Source: Ghiorsea sp. (lineage in GTDB: Bacteria; Pseudomonadota; Zetaproteobacteria; Mariprofundales; Mariprofundaceae). Taken from it: a stretch of DNA of 43,816 bases. This document shows, piece by piece, positions 1-8,936 of this stretch (position 1 is the first letter of the stretch; every line of letters starts with the position of its first letter). The stretch spans positions 1-43,816 of the forward strand of contig JALUWH010000201.1 of assembly GCA_027019685.1 (NCBI GenBank). The letters are read 5' to 3'. Under the pieces are notes generated by a model that was not told the DNA's origin, ran no database searches, and was given only the letters and a program-made list of their open reading frames with translations. The position numbers and the translations under genes are program-made.

Positions 1-337
1 TAAAATCTTGGGCAGACATGGATGCCAAAGCTTGATTAAAATGAAGTAAAAGAACGGCATCCACACCTGCACTTTTTAAATCTTCCAAACGCTCATGCAA
101 ATGCGATAAACGCCGTGGAGCTTCTTCAGGAAACAAAAATGCTCGTGGGTGTGGCTCAAAGGTAATCACCACCGATTTTGCATCATCTAATGCAGTAGCA
201 TGACCATTTAGTTCCGCCAACACTTGTTGGTGCCCCATGTGTACACCATCAAAATTGCCAATGGTTATAGTACAACCGTTTAAGCCTGCTTTTTTTGCAG
301 CATCAAATGAACGTAAAACTTGCATAGGCTGAAACAT
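1..337 (-). CDS. ribF: Riboflavin kinase / FAD synthetase, N-terminal part (runs off the left edge)
   Basis: Bifunctional RibF makes FMN from riboflavin and then FAD. Only the first 112 codons are present, covering the N-terminal FMN adenylyltransferase domain; the riboflavin kinase half lies outside the window. Translating the complement from 337 gives TIGNFDGVHMGHQ near residues 20-32, the nucleotidyltransferase signature with its HxGH element, followed by VITFEPHP, which is also typical of RibF. ATG at 337 is taken as the start; a second ATG four codons in (325) is possible, and neither has a strong ribosome binding site. The gene is divergent from the efflux operon, sharing about 140 bp of upstream DNA. 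Family recognition is secure; only the start is uncertain. Confidence 0.9.
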   Translation of the reverse strand, partial: MFQPMQVLRSFDAAKKAGLNGCTITIGNFDGVHMGHQQVLAELNGHATALDDAKSVVITFEPHPRAFLFPEEAPRRLSHLHERLEDLKSAGVDAVLLLHFNQALASMSAQDF

Positions 338-415
338 AAGAACACAGCCATCCTATGTCGAGCAAACAATCTAGACCTTGAAAGATTATATGACTTAACC
401 TATATAGATTAGAAC

Positions 416-443
416 TTGCTAATATATTAAACTACATTATACT
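416..443 (+). promoter_or_regulatory. Putative sigma-70 promoter of the efflux operon
   Basis: TTGCTA (416-421) and TATACT (438-443) are separated by 16 bp and lie 38 bp before the TolC-family start codon. The match is found by eye in AT-rich DNA, so it is only a candidate. Confidence 0.4.
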
Positions 444-481
444 TCGCCATCCAATTTTAAAGGTAAAAGGAGATGTTAAAC

Positions 482-1831
482 GTGTCTTTCTCATCCATAA
501 CCCAACGCCTGACATGGTTTGCACTCATATGTGTCTCACCAATCATTGGCCATGCAGCCGATACATTATCGCTCAAAGATAGTGTTTCTTTTGCACTTGA
601 ACATAATCGTATGTTGTCTGTTGCTAAAGCACAAGTGCAAGCTGCTGAAGCACAAGCTGATACTGCCACAGGGCAACTTATGCCACGTTTAGACCTTTCC
701 ACAGGTTTATTTCGCACCAATTCACCACTCAATACCTTTGGCACCAAACTACAGCAACAAGGTGTAACGATTGCCGATTTTGATCCTGCTTTATTAAACA
801 ACCCTGCTTATATTAATAACTATCTAACCCGCCTTAACTTAACCATGCCCTTGTTTGCTGGTGGTGCAAATTGGGCTGCACGGGCAGCTGCTAAATCTCA
901 AGCCCAAGCATCCACATACCAATTTGACTTCCGCAAACAGCAAATGATTTATCAAACGATTGCTGCTTATGTACAAACCCGCCAAGCCTTGGCACAAGTT
1001 GAAGCACAGCAACATGCTGTACGCGCTGCCAAAAACCGTTGGCATGATGCCCAAGCCTTGAAAAAACGTGGCATTGCCATCGAAAGTGATGTCATGGATG
1101 CGCATGTTTATGTGTTACGCAATCAAGTTGCGCTTGCTCAAGCCAAAGCACAATATCAAGATAGCCTTGAAAATCTGCACTTGGTCTTAGGCATGAAAAA
1201 TACGAAACAAGCACCCATCTTAGCAGAACCTGTCATTCAATTTCAGGCTGAAAGTGTTGAAGTACTCTTGGCACAAGCTTATACCAACCGTGCTGACTTA
1301 TTGGCATTGCAAAGTAGTGTTGAAGCCGCCACTGCAGGCAAACGCCAAGCCCAAGCAGGTTATTATCCGCATATCAATTTAATCGCCGCCAAAGAGTGGA
1401 ATAGCGACACCTTTGGTTTAAAAAATGATAATACAACCGTAGGCATTAACTTAACCATGAATCTTTTTGCAGGCGGTTCCAACAGTGCACAAACACGTGC
1501 CGCAGAGTCCAAACGTATTATGGCAAGTTTACAGTTGGAAGATAAACGTCAACAAATTGCCAATGAAGTACGTCAAGCATGGCGTGGGCTGCACATTGCT
1601 GAACAACGCTTACAGAGCGAAACAGAAGCTCTGAACCAAACTTTGGAGTCGTTACGCATTAAATCCTTGCGTCAAAAGCAAGGTTTAGAGAAAACATCTG
1701 ACTTGCTCGATGCTCAAGCTCGTGCTGATGCATCTAAAGTCGCACAAATTCAAGCCAAATATGATTATATGATTGCAAAAGCCGCCTTATTGCTAGCAGC
1801 GGGCACATTACATGAAGGGGTAGTTCAATGA
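482..1831 (+). CDS. TolC-family outer membrane efflux protein
   Basis: Outer-membrane channel subunit of a tripartite efflux pump. The 449-residue protein has a cleavable signal peptide (hydrophobic FALICVSPIIGHA, then AADTLSL) and the duplicated long-helix architecture of the TolC/OEP family: Ala/Gln-rich coiled-coil stretches such as AKAQVQAAEAQA, repeated after the midpoint. Each half includes an LTMPLFAGG or LTMNLFAGG beta strand, characteristic of the two internal repeats. An ATG at 473 is in frame, but the strong AAAAGGAG (465-472) touches it; the same site is 9 nt from GTG at 482, so GTG is the better start. The stop overlaps the adaptor gene start (ATGA). Substrate cannot be read from the sequence. 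Confidence 0.9.
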   Translation: MSFSSITQRLTWFALICVSPIIGHAADTLSLKDSVSFALEHNRMLSVAKAQVQAAEAQADTATGQLMPRLDLSTGLFRTNSPLNTFGTKLQQQGVTIADFDPALLNNPAYINNYLTRLNLTMPLFAGGANWAARAAAKSQAQASTYQFDFRKQQMIYQTIAAYVQTRQALAQVEAQQHAVRAAKNRWHDAQALKKRGIAIESDVMDAHVYVLRNQVALAQAKAQYQDSLENLHLVLGMKNTKQAPILAEPVIQFQAESVEVLLAQAYTNRADLLALQSSVEAATAGKRQAQAGYYPHINLIAAKEWNSDTFGLKNDNTTVGINLTMNLFAGGSNSAQTRAAESKRIMASLQLEDKRQQIANEVRQAWRGLHIAEQRLQSETEALNQTLESLRIKSLRQKQGLEKTSDLLDAQARADASKVAQIQAKYDYMIAKAALLLAAGTLHEGVVQ

Positions 1832-2865
1832 ACAACATCAAACAAAAATTAACATACATCACTTTAATTGCAGCCGTGACCAGTCTTGTCGCTTGCTCAG
1901 ATGAATCTGCACAAGTCACTACAAACTACCCTACGGCAACAGCACAAACCATGACCGTACACCAACAAGCTGTACCCGCATATTATACCACCAGTGGTAC
2001 GGTAACTTCTGACCATCGTGTATCTATTAGCTCACGTTTATCGGGTTATATCCGTGAATTAACGGTACGTGAAGGCGATCAAGTCAAAGCTGGGCAAATT
2101 TTGGTGCGTGTTGACCCTGTTGATGCCAAACAAGCTTTGATTCAAGCCAAAGCAGATTTAGCAGATGCAGAAGCCGACTTAAATCGTTATAAGGAACTGT
2201 TTAAATCGGGTGCTGTATCCAAACAGCAGTTATCCAAGATTGAACTGCGTTATACCGTTGCCAAATCCCAAGTGAAGCAAGCCAGCAACCAATTAAGTTA
2301 TGCTGAGGTACGCTCACCTGTTGCTGGTGTAGTGGTAGAAAAACGCCTTAGCCAAGGTGATTTAGCAGCTCCTGGCATGCCGATTCTAACCATTGAAGAC
2401 CCAGCAAGCCTATTGGTAGAAACCTATGTATCTGAAGGTTTTATCAGTAAAATTCATGAAAATGCGATTGTGGATGTCACCATTCCATCATTACACCAAA
2501 CTTTTGAAGGTACTGTGCGCCAAGTGGTGCAAGCTGCCGACCCTGTTTCACACCAATTCTTGGTAAAAGTAGCTCTTAAAGCTTCTGCAGATATTCATCC
2601 AGGTATGTTTGCTCAAGCTGGTTTCCGTGTGGGTGAACGTCAGGCCATTCTCGTGCCACAGTCCACATTAAAAACACACTCAGGTTTACATGCGGTATAT
2701 GTGCTTGATGCCCATGGTATCAGCCAATATCGCCTTGTTCGACTTGGACAAACATTGGGTGATAAAGTTGAAATTGTTGCCGGTTTACATGATGGCGACA
2801 CCATTGTTTGGGGTAACCCAAACATTAAAACTGGTATGAAAATCCAAGCTGAAAACGGTAAATAA
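1828..2865 (+). CDS. RND efflux periplasmic adaptor (HlyD/MFP family), lipoprotein
   Basis: Periplasmic membrane-fusion subunit linking the inner-membrane RND pump to the TolC-type channel. 345 residues. The N-terminus has a lipoprotein signal (SLVAC, Cys23), so the mature protein is probably lipid-anchored. A biotinyl-lipoyl-like half-motif (SGYIRELTVREGDQVKAGQ, about 70-90) is followed by a coiled-coil hairpin (about 95-145: ADLADAEADLNRYKEL and SKQQLSKIELRY) and the second half-motif (YAEVRSPVAGVVVEKRL), then beta-barrel and membrane-proximal domains. It overlaps the upstream gene by 4 nt and the pump gene follows after 2 nt, so all three should be co-translated. Family assignment is firm; substrate unknown. 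Confidence 0.93.
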   Translation: MNNIKQKLTYITLIAAVTSLVACSDESAQVTTNYPTATAQTMTVHQQAVPAYYTTSGTVTSDHRVSISSRLSGYIRELTVREGDQVKAGQILVRVDPVDAKQALIQAKADLADAEADLNRYKELFKSGAVSKQQLSKIELRYTVAKSQVKQASNQLSYAEVRSPVAGVVVEKRLSQGDLAAPGMPILTIEDPASLLVETYVSEGFISKIHENAIVDVTIPSLHQTFEGTVRQVVQAADPVSHQFLVKVALKASADIHPGMFAQAGFRVGERQAILVPQSTLKTHSGLHAVYVLDAHGISQYRLVRLGQTLGDKVEIVAGLHDGDTIVWGNPNIKTGMKIQAENGK

Positions 2866-2867
2866 CC

Positions 2868-5800
2868 ATGGCTGAACAAGAAAATAAAACTCAAGAACCC
2901 TTAAATATCGCAGGTAAGCTGGGTTTGGTGTCAATGAAGACCAATTTGACCCCTATTATCAGCATTTTGATTCTATTGATTGGTGTTTTTGCGCTATTTA
3001 TTACACCGCGTGAAGAAAACCCACAAATTGATGTGCCTGCTGCTAATGTGATTATTCAAATGAATGGTGCAAGCCCAGAGGAAGTGCAAAACCTTATTGT
3101 ACACCCTATGGAAATGGTGTTGCGCGAAATGAGTGGTGTTGACCATACCTATGGTACAGCCATGGGTAATGTTGGCGTTGTCACCGTGGTGTTTGAAGTG
3201 GGTGCCGATACAGAAATAAGCATGGTTAAGTTGTATGACCGTATCATGCAAAACCTAGACCGTATTCCGCCTGGTGCATCCCAACCCTTGGTTAAACCCA
3301 TGGATGTAAACGAAGTACCTGCAGCAGTGATTACACTTTCATCCAGCGAACTTGATGGGTTAAGCTTAAAACGCCTTGCAGAACGCGTACGTGAACAGCT
3401 AGCGCCGCTAGAAGGTGTATCTGTTGCTGATATTATTGGTGGTCGTGACCATGAGGTACGTATTGAAATCGATCCTGCCAAAATGGCTGGCTATAAAATT
3501 ACCTTAGACCAACTGCATAATGTATTGATGAGTGCCAACACAGGTGGCCCTGTAGGTGAACTTGTTGGCAACAACCGCGTAAGCAAAGTTTGGTTATCGG
3601 GTTATTTGGAAAATGCACAAGAAGTCGGCGCATTAATCGTGGGTAGCCATGGTGGCAAGCCTGTTTACCTTCGTGATATAGCAACCATTGTGGATGGCCC
3701 TGCCGAAGTAACACAATTGCATCGTATTGCTTATGGCCCTTCTGCTGAGCATGGTGCACAAACAGGTTCAGAGCCTGAAATGAATGCAATTTCAATTACA
3801 CTGGCAAAACAACGTGGTACCAATGCTGTATTTGTTACACAACGTATCGTTGATAAACTGGAAACACTTAAAGGTGACTTTATTCCAAGTAATGTGCGTG
3901 TCGATATTACCCGTGATTCGGGTGAAAAAGCCAATGCAGCGGTAAATTATCTGGTAGAACATTTGGCGATTGCCATTGGCTCCGTGATTATCATCTTATT
4001 GCTATTCTTGGGCTGGCGTGAGGCAACGATTGTTACAATGAACATTCCTTTGATTTTGTTTATTGTGCTTGCGATTGGTTTCCTAGCTGACCAAACCATC
4101 AACCGTATCACCCTATTTTCGCTTATTCTTGCGCTGGGGCTGTTGGTCGATGATGCCATTGTGGTGATTGAGAATATTCATAGGCATTTACACAAAGGTG
4201 TAAAAAATTCTGCAGAAAAAGCCAAATTGATTATCCGAGCCACCAATGAGACGGGTAAACCGACGATTGTAGCGACTATTGCTGTGATTCTTGCCTTTAT
4301 CCCTATGGGTTTTGTCACAGGTATGATGGGGCCATTTATGGCGCCCATTCCATTCAATGTTCCTTTGGCTATGGGCGCATCGTTAATTATTGCTTATGCA
4401 TTTACCCCATGGATTGCCCAGCGCTTCTTGCCCAATAAAATGGTTGAGCCAACCATGGAAGAGCAAGATGAAGACCCCAAAGATTGGGTGCATACCACAT
4501 ACATGAAGTATGCTACACCACTGGTTGAGAGCGCTAAAGTTCGCCTTATCTTCTGGATAGTTGTAGCTGCTTTATTTATTGGGGCAATGTTGCAACCTGC
4601 ATGGCAATTTATCCGCCCATCTGGCATCAATGGTCCATTAACAATGGGTGGCGTGGAATTAAAAATGTTGCCCAAAGGCAACCAAAATACTTTTAATATC
4701 ACTATTGATTTACCCGAAGGTAGTACCATGGAAGAAACAGACCGTGTTGCTAGAGAAATTGGTAACATCTTGCGCCAACATGAAATGGTGAAAGACTATG
4801 AAACTTTTGTTGGTCGTGGTGGACCTATTGATTTTAATGGTATCTTACGTGGTGCTGCACTGTTCCGCGAAGCACCACATTTGGGTGAAATTCGGGTGAA
4901 CTTACGCAATAAACATGAACGTAGCCTTCGTTCAGAAGATATTGTGTTGGAGCTACGTGAAATGTTAGCACCAGTATTTGCTGAAAACCCTTTAGCATCC
5001 ATTAAATTGGTAGAAGATCCACCAGGTCCACCAGTGCGAGCAACCTTATTGGCTGAAATTTATGGCCCTGATTATGCCAAACAAAAAGAAGTAGCAGCAG
5101 AAGTACGTAAAACATTTGCTAACACTTATGATGTTGTAGACTTAGATGACTCCATTGGTGCATCACAAACCCAGCTCAACATCAAAGTGGACAAAGAAAA
5201 AGCTGCACGTCTTGGTGTGGTTACACAGCAAGTTGAAGTAGCATTGCGAGACTTCTTATCTGGCTATAATTTTGGTGCAGTACACATTGAAGATGAGCGT
5301 CATATCGTAAATCTACATGTACAATTGCCACGCTCCATGCGGGTCAATGCTGAAAACCTAAATCAAATTTATGTCAGCTCTCCTCAAGGTCCAGTAGCAC
5401 TATCCGCGATTGCGACAGTAGAAGAAAGCACCGTAAAAAATCCTATTTTCAGTAAAGATGGACACACTGTAGTCTATGTATCTGCTGAACCAAAACAGGG
5501 TTCACAAGTCTATTCTTTGCTTGATATTGATAGTAAAATTGACGGTCAAAAGCTGGCAGGTGTTGAACTGAAAACAGGTGGTATGCGTTTTACGGACACA
5601 GCCCCTGAAGACACCTTTGGTTACCACATGCTTTGGGATGGTGAAATGCGCCTTACACTGGATGTGTTCCGTGACTTGGGTGCAGCATTCATCGTGGCTA
5701 TGGTATTAATTTACCTATTGATGGTGGCATATTATGGCCAGTTTATTCTTCCTATGTTGGTTATGGCACCAACAGCATTAACCATGATTGGTATTTTTCC

Positions 5801-6164
5801 AGGTCATGCCATCACAGGGCAGCCCTTCACAGCCACATCCATGATTGGGATGATTGCACTAGCGGGGATTGTAGTACGGAACTCAACTTTGTTGATTGAT
5901 TTCATCCTTGAATACAGAAAAGAAGGGTATGACCTCAAAACATCGGTGCTTGAAGCTGGTGCCGTACGTGCTCGCCCTATCCTGCTTACAGCCATTGCTG
6001 TAGTGGCTGGCACATCCATCATGATTACTGACCCTGTATTTGGTGGTTTGGGTGTGTCTATGGCGTTTGGTACGGTTGCAGCAACAATTCTTACGCTATT
6101 TGTAACACCATTAATGTATTATCTATGGCAACGCGGCAAACCAGACCCAGCCGTGAAAAACTGA
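2868..6164 (+). CDS. RND efflux transporter permease (AcrB/HAE-type)
   Basis: Inner-membrane proton-driven pump of the tripartite system, 1098 residues, slightly longer than AcrB (about 1050). TM1 is near residues 30-47 (PIISILILLIGVFALFI), followed by a large periplasmic domain, TM2-TM6 (about 365-510), a cytosolic linker rich in acidic residues, TM7, a second periplasmic domain and TM8-TM12 to the end. The TM4 proton-relay aspartates are present in LGLLVDDAIVVIENI. At the position of the AcrB TM10 lysine (SAKNAIL) this protein has VVRNSTLL, an arginine. The sequence is closer to the broad 'efflux RND transporter permease' group than to AcrB itself. A strong terminator follows at once, closing the operon. 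Confidence 0.93.
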   Translation: MAEQENKTQEPLNIAGKLGLVSMKTNLTPIISILILLIGVFALFITPREENPQIDVPAANVIIQMNGASPEEVQNLIVHPMEMVLREMSGVDHTYGTAMGNVGVVTVVFEVGADTEISMVKLYDRIMQNLDRIPPGASQPLVKPMDVNEVPAAVITLSSSELDGLSLKRLAERVREQLAPLEGVSVADIIGGRDHEVRIEIDPAKMAGYKITLDQLHNVLMSANTGGPVGELVGNNRVSKVWLSGYLENAQEVGALIVGSHGGKPVYLRDIATIVDGPAEVTQLHRIAYGPSAEHGAQTGSEPEMNAISITLAKQRGTNAVFVTQRIVDKLETLKGDFIPSNVRVDITRDSGEKANAAVNYLVEHLAIAIGSVIIILLLFLGWREATIVTMNIPLILFIVLAIGFLADQTINRITLFSLILALGLLVDDAIVVIENIHRHLHKGVKNSAEKAKLIIRATNETGKPTIVATIAVILAFIPMGFVTGMMGPFMAPIPFNVPLAMGASLIIAYAFTPWIAQRFLPNKMVEPTMEEQDEDPKDWVHTTYMKYATPLVESAKVRLIFWIVVAALFIGAMLQPAWQFIRPSGINGPLTMGGVELKMLPKGNQNTFNITIDLPEGSTMEETDRVAREIGNILRQHEMVKDYETFVGRGGPIDFNGILRGAALFREAPHLGEIRVNLRNKHERSLRSEDIVLELREMLAPVFAENPLASIKLVEDPPGPPVRATLLAEIYGPDYAKQKEVAAEVRKTFANTYDVVDLDDSIGASQTQLNIKVDKEKAARLGVVTQQVEVALRDFLSGYNFGAVHIEDERHIVNLHVQLPRSMRVNAENLNQIYVSSPQGPVALSAIATVEESTVKNPIFSKDGHTVVYVSAEPKQGSQVYSLLDIDSKIDGQKLAGVELKTGGMRFTDTAPEDTFGYHMLWDGEMRLTLDVFRDLGAAFIVAMVLIYLLMVAYYGQFILPMLVMAPTALTMIGIFPGHAITGQPFTATSMIGMIALAGIVVRNSTLLIDFILEYRKEGYDLKTSVLEAGAVRARPILLTAIAVVAGTSIMITDPVFGGLGVSMAFGTVAATILTLFVTPLMYYLWQRGKPDPAVKN

Positions 6165-6175
6165 TAACTCTAAAT

Positions 6176-6205
6176 AAAAACCCAGCCGTAAAACGCTGGG
6201 TTTTT
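6176..6205 (+). terminator. Rho-independent terminator of the efflux operon
   Basis: The perfect inverted repeat AAAAACCCAGC / GCTGGGTTTTT (6176-6186 and 6195-6205) with an 8-nt loop starts 12 nt after the pump stop codon. The T-run on the plus strand and A-run on the other could make it bidirectional. Confidence 0.9.
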
Positions 6206-6293
6206 CTGTACCTCCCTCCTACGCACTTCTACAAGCAAAAAGCCTCCCCTAACTTCCCATTAAAAACCATAATCATCATAAGTACACTTATAT

Positions 6294-6322
6294 TTGACCT
6301 TACTCTATTTAGCATATATCTT
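6294..6322 (+). promoter_or_regulatory. Putative promoter upstream of the glycine-zipper protein gene
   Basis: TTGACC (6294-6299) is followed 15-17 bp later by the A/T-rich TATATCTT (6315-6322), located about 30 bp before the start codon at 6351. Spacing fits sigma-70 but this is a visual match only. Confidence 0.4.
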
Positions 6323-6350
6323 TTTTTTATCATTTTACAGGAGAAATAAA

Positions 6351-6914
6351 ATGCGTATTTTAATATTAATGATTACTGCGATGTTTATGAGTAGTGGTAT
6401 TGCACAAGCCGATGCTGGTGCAAAGGGTGCTCTGGTTGGAGCTGGTGTTGGTGCCATGATTGGACACAATAAAGGCAATACTGCTAAGGGAGCTGTAATA
6501 GGTGCAATTGGTGGTTATGTATTAGGAAGTGCTGTTGGAGCAGCCAATGCATCAGAACGTCATGATAACCGTCGTGAAGTTGTTAAACGCGATGAACATA
6601 AGGACTCTTACAAGCATAATCAAAAAGGACAGGCTCGTGTCGTGAAGCGCTCGAAAAATCGTTGCCATGAAGCACAAGAGTTTTATAACAAAGCATTTCA
6701 AGTTCAAAGTGTAGCCAAACAAACTTACTTATTAGAAAAAGCTGCCTGGTTTTGTCCTCAAGATGCTCGTGTACATAATGACTTGGGTGTAAGTTATTAT
6801 AACCTTGGCGGAAAATTAAATAATAAGCGTGCTCGCGATCAATTTAAAATCGCTTTATACCTTCGTCCAAACTATAAAGCAGCAAAACAAAACTTACGTA
6901 GAATGAACTATTAA
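6351..6914 (+). CDS. Exported glycine-zipper protein with TPR-like C-terminus
   Basis: 187 residues, not a named family. A signal peptide (MRILILMITAMFMSSGIAQADA) is followed by a glycine-zipper region (about 27-63, GALVGAGVGAMIG and GAVIGAIGGYVLG), as in outer-membrane-associated Gly-zipper proteins. A basic, charged linker (about 68-105) precedes a C-terminal segment with tetratricopeptide character (HNDLGVSYYNLG, then ARDQFKIALYLRPNYKAA). Two cysteines (RCHEAQ and WFCPQ) could form a disulfide. The start at 6351 is chosen over an upstream in-frame codon because AGGAG (6339-6343) sits 7 nt before it and the signal peptide then begins at residue 1. The gene stands alone between two terminators. 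An envelope role is inferred; function unknown. Confidence 0.75.
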   Translation: MRILILMITAMFMSSGIAQADAGAKGALVGAGVGAMIGHNKGNTAKGAVIGAIGGYVLGSAVGAANASERHDNRREVVKRDEHKDSYKHNQKGQARVVKRSKNRCHEAQEFYNKAFQVQSVAKQTYLLEKAAWFCPQDARVHNDLGVSYYNLGGKLNNKRARDQFKIALYLRPNYKAAKQNLRRMNY

Positions 6915-6977
6915 GCCATAATATTTTATATGCGTACAACAACGCAATAAAATAGAAAGCATTCTTATATAATTATA

Positions 6978-7007
6978 AAGCCTAGCATTTTCATGCTAGG
7001 CTTTTTT
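6978..7007 (+). terminator. Rho-independent terminator
   Basis: The perfect 10-bp stem AAGCCTAGCA / TGCTAGGCTT (6978-6987, 6994-7003) with a 6-nt loop and a following T-run ends the glycine-zipper gene. It lies 76 bp from the convergent gshA stop and, having A's on the other side, may serve both directions. Confidence 0.88.
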
Positions 7008-7082
7008 AATAGCTAAACTTCAAAATCAATTTTTCACCAAAGAACTACAAACATATTCATAGCCTAAGGTTTCTTCATATAA

Positions 7083-8447
7083 TTAGTCATGCGAAGCTTC
7101 TTTGAATAAGCAATCAATATTCTGATTCCACTCATTATGGTATGATTTCAACCATTTATCCGCTTGCGTTTCACCGCTTTCAACCACCTCAAATAATGGT
7201 TTAAGGTATTGCATTTCACATCTACCTTTATCATCACAAATATTGATATTTTTTAGCCCTTCTTTTGCCATATTTAACACAATTTCAGCATAAAACTGCA
7301 CATTATTATCTAGAAATGGTGTTTTTAGCGCAGTTTTTGGCACATTCTGCATCAACTCTACTACTTCTGCATGACTCCAGCCTTGCACCATATCCCAAGC
7401 CTTATTTAAGATTTTTTCATCATACAACAGTCCTTTCCACAATGCGGGCAGTGCTGAAATCCAATCCCAACCACCTGCATCTGCACCACGCACCTCAATA
7501 AACTGCTTTAAGCGTACTTCAGGGAATGTGGTGCTCACATGTAATTCCCAATCGGCATGTGTCGGATACTCACCTGGCAACATGGGCAGCTTGCCTTCTA
7601 AAAAGTCGCGAAAAGATTCGCCTGTGCAATCAATATATTCTGCATCACGCAATACAAAATACATCGGCACGTCCAAAACCCACTCTGTCCAAGCCTCAAA
7701 ACCAAAATCATCTTCAAATACACACTTGGGAATTCCTGTGCGATTAGGATCTGTGTCTAACCAACAATCGGCTCGTGTAGACAATAAACCCGATGGTTTA
7801 CCATCTTTAAATGGTGATGCGGCAAACATGGCTGTCACCATAGGTTGCAAGCAATAAGCAACCCGCATTTTTTTCGCCATATCTGCTTCGGATTCAAAAT
7901 CTAAGTTGGCTTGCGTGGTTGCCGTGCGCAACATCATATCCAAGCCTTTATTACCCACTTTAACCATGTACTCACGCATCACATTATACCGTGCTTTAGG
8001 CATCCACGGAATATCGCCACGTTTCCATTTCGGCTGAAAGCCAACTGCCAAAAAGCCAATTTCTAATTCTTTGTTAAGTTGACGCAACAAGTCAAAATGA
8101 CGACCTACCTCGTCATGCGTTTCATGTATGGTTGCCAGTGGTGCGCCTGACAATTCAAGTTGACCACCTGGCTCTAAAGTAATGGATGCCATCCCATGTT
8201 TAAGTGCAATCGGATTGCCATTTTCAAGCACAGCAAGCCATTGTTCATCATGATTCCAATCTGCCAATCGCTGTAACAAATGTTGAATACTTTTTTCACC
8301 GAAATACGGAATAGGTCGCAATGTTTGCGTACAGTACCCAACTTTTTCATGCTCTGTACCAATCTTCCAAGCTTCTCTTGGTTTATTGCCACGGCGGAAA
8401 TAATCAGCCAATTCTTCTCGATAAATGCGCGTATGTTCCAAAATCAT
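7083..8447 (-). CDS. gshA: Glutamate-cysteine ligase (plant/alphaproteobacterial GCS2-type)
   Basis: Cytosolic first enzyme of glutathione synthesis: ATP-dependent joining of L-glutamate and L-cysteine. 454 residues, the usual length for the GCS2 type found in plants and many proteobacteria, and unlike the E. coli-type enzyme (about 518). Recognisable elements are KIGTEHEKVGYC (about 27-38) and ITLEPGGQLELSG (about 90-102) for the glutamate/ATP site, and FIEVRGADAGGW later in the protein. gshB is not in the window. A GST gene at 15998-16672 is a possible downstream user of glutathione. Start ATG at 8447 has a GGGG-rich leader one base upstream, which is poor spacing, but the N-terminus matches the family. 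It is divergent from the next operon with only 37 bp between start codons. Confidence 0.9.
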   Translation of the reverse strand: MILEHTRIYREELADYFRRGNKPREAWKIGTEHEKVGYCTQTLRPIPYFGEKSIQHLLQRLADWNHDEQWLAVLENGNPIALKHGMASITLEPGGQLELSGAPLATIHETHDEVGRHFDLLRQLNKELEIGFLAVGFQPKWKRGDIPWMPKARYNVMREYMVKVGNKGLDMMLRTATTQANLDFESEADMAKKMRVAYCLQPMVTAMFAASPFKDGKPSGLLSTRADCWLDTDPNRTGIPKCVFEDDFGFEAWTEWVLDVPMYFVLRDAEYIDCTGESFRDFLEGKLPMLPGEYPTHADWELHVSTTFPEVRLKQFIEVRGADAGGWDWISALPALWKGLLYDEKILNKAWDMVQGWSHAEVVELMQNVPKTALKTPFLDNNVQFYAEIVLNMAKEGLKNINICDDKGRCEMQYLKPLFEVVESGETQADKWLKSYHNEWNQNIDCLFKEASHD

Positions 8448-8484
8448 TCCCCATCATCTAGCTTGCGTATGTGGAAACATACCC

Positions 8485-8934
8485 ATGACAACAAAAAACA
8501 ACCACCCTAAAGCGGTTACGGTTAGTTTTCGCCAGTGTCTTCAAGGCACTTGGGCGGATAGAATCTTATTGTTTTCCTTATTATTGGTCATTGCATTTTT
8601 ATGGTTACAAATTTCACAGACACTCAATCAAGGCACCCCCACTGCTTACATTTATCACGGTAATACACTGTTAGCAAAATACCCCCTGCCTGATGACCAG
8701 CATATTATTCATGTCGCAGCACAAGGTGAAATAGGTATATCTGATATTGAAATATCTAAAAATGGTATTCGTTTTGATAGCTCACCATGCACCACCCACC
8801 ATTGCATACTTGCAGGCAGCAAAAGGTATGCAGGCAGTGTGATTGCCTGTGTACCCAACCATATTATGGTGGTCATTCGTGGCTCAGATAAAGAAAATAA
8901 AGAAAGCATCAAGTTTGATGCCATATCTGAGTAA
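8485..8934 (+). CDS. NusG-domain-II-containing membrane-anchored protein
   Basis: 149 residues: a cytoplasmic N-terminus of about 27 residues, one membrane segment (ILLFSLLLVIAFLWLQIS, about 28-46), and an extracytoplasmic NusG_II-type domain (about 55-140). The domain signature is visible: CTTHHC, a C-x4-C pair, followed by the glycine turn YAGSVIACVPN, a C-x-P. Such proteins are commonly encoded beside the Gx/heptaprenyl-diphosphate-synthase-component-I-like transporter, and here that gene follows after 2 nt. In other genomes the pair tends to occur with FMN-transferase (ApbE) or Rnf/Nqr genes, which are not present here. An upstream in-frame codon (8425) would overlap gshA; ATG 8485 puts the positively charged tail directly before the membrane segment. 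Molecular role not established. Confidence 0.75.
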   Translation: MTTKNNHPKAVTVSFRQCLQGTWADRILLFSLLLVIAFLWLQISQTLNQGTPTAYIYHGNTLLAKYPLPDDQHIIHVAAQGEIGISDIEISKNGIRFDSSPCTTHHCILAGSKRYAGSVIACVPNHIMVVIRGSDKENKESIKFDAISE

Positions 8935-8936
8935 AC

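Noticed and set aside
473..481. ATG at 473 as start of the TolC-family gene
   Set aside because: The strong AAAAGGAG touches this codon; the in-frame GTG at 482 has ideal spacing.
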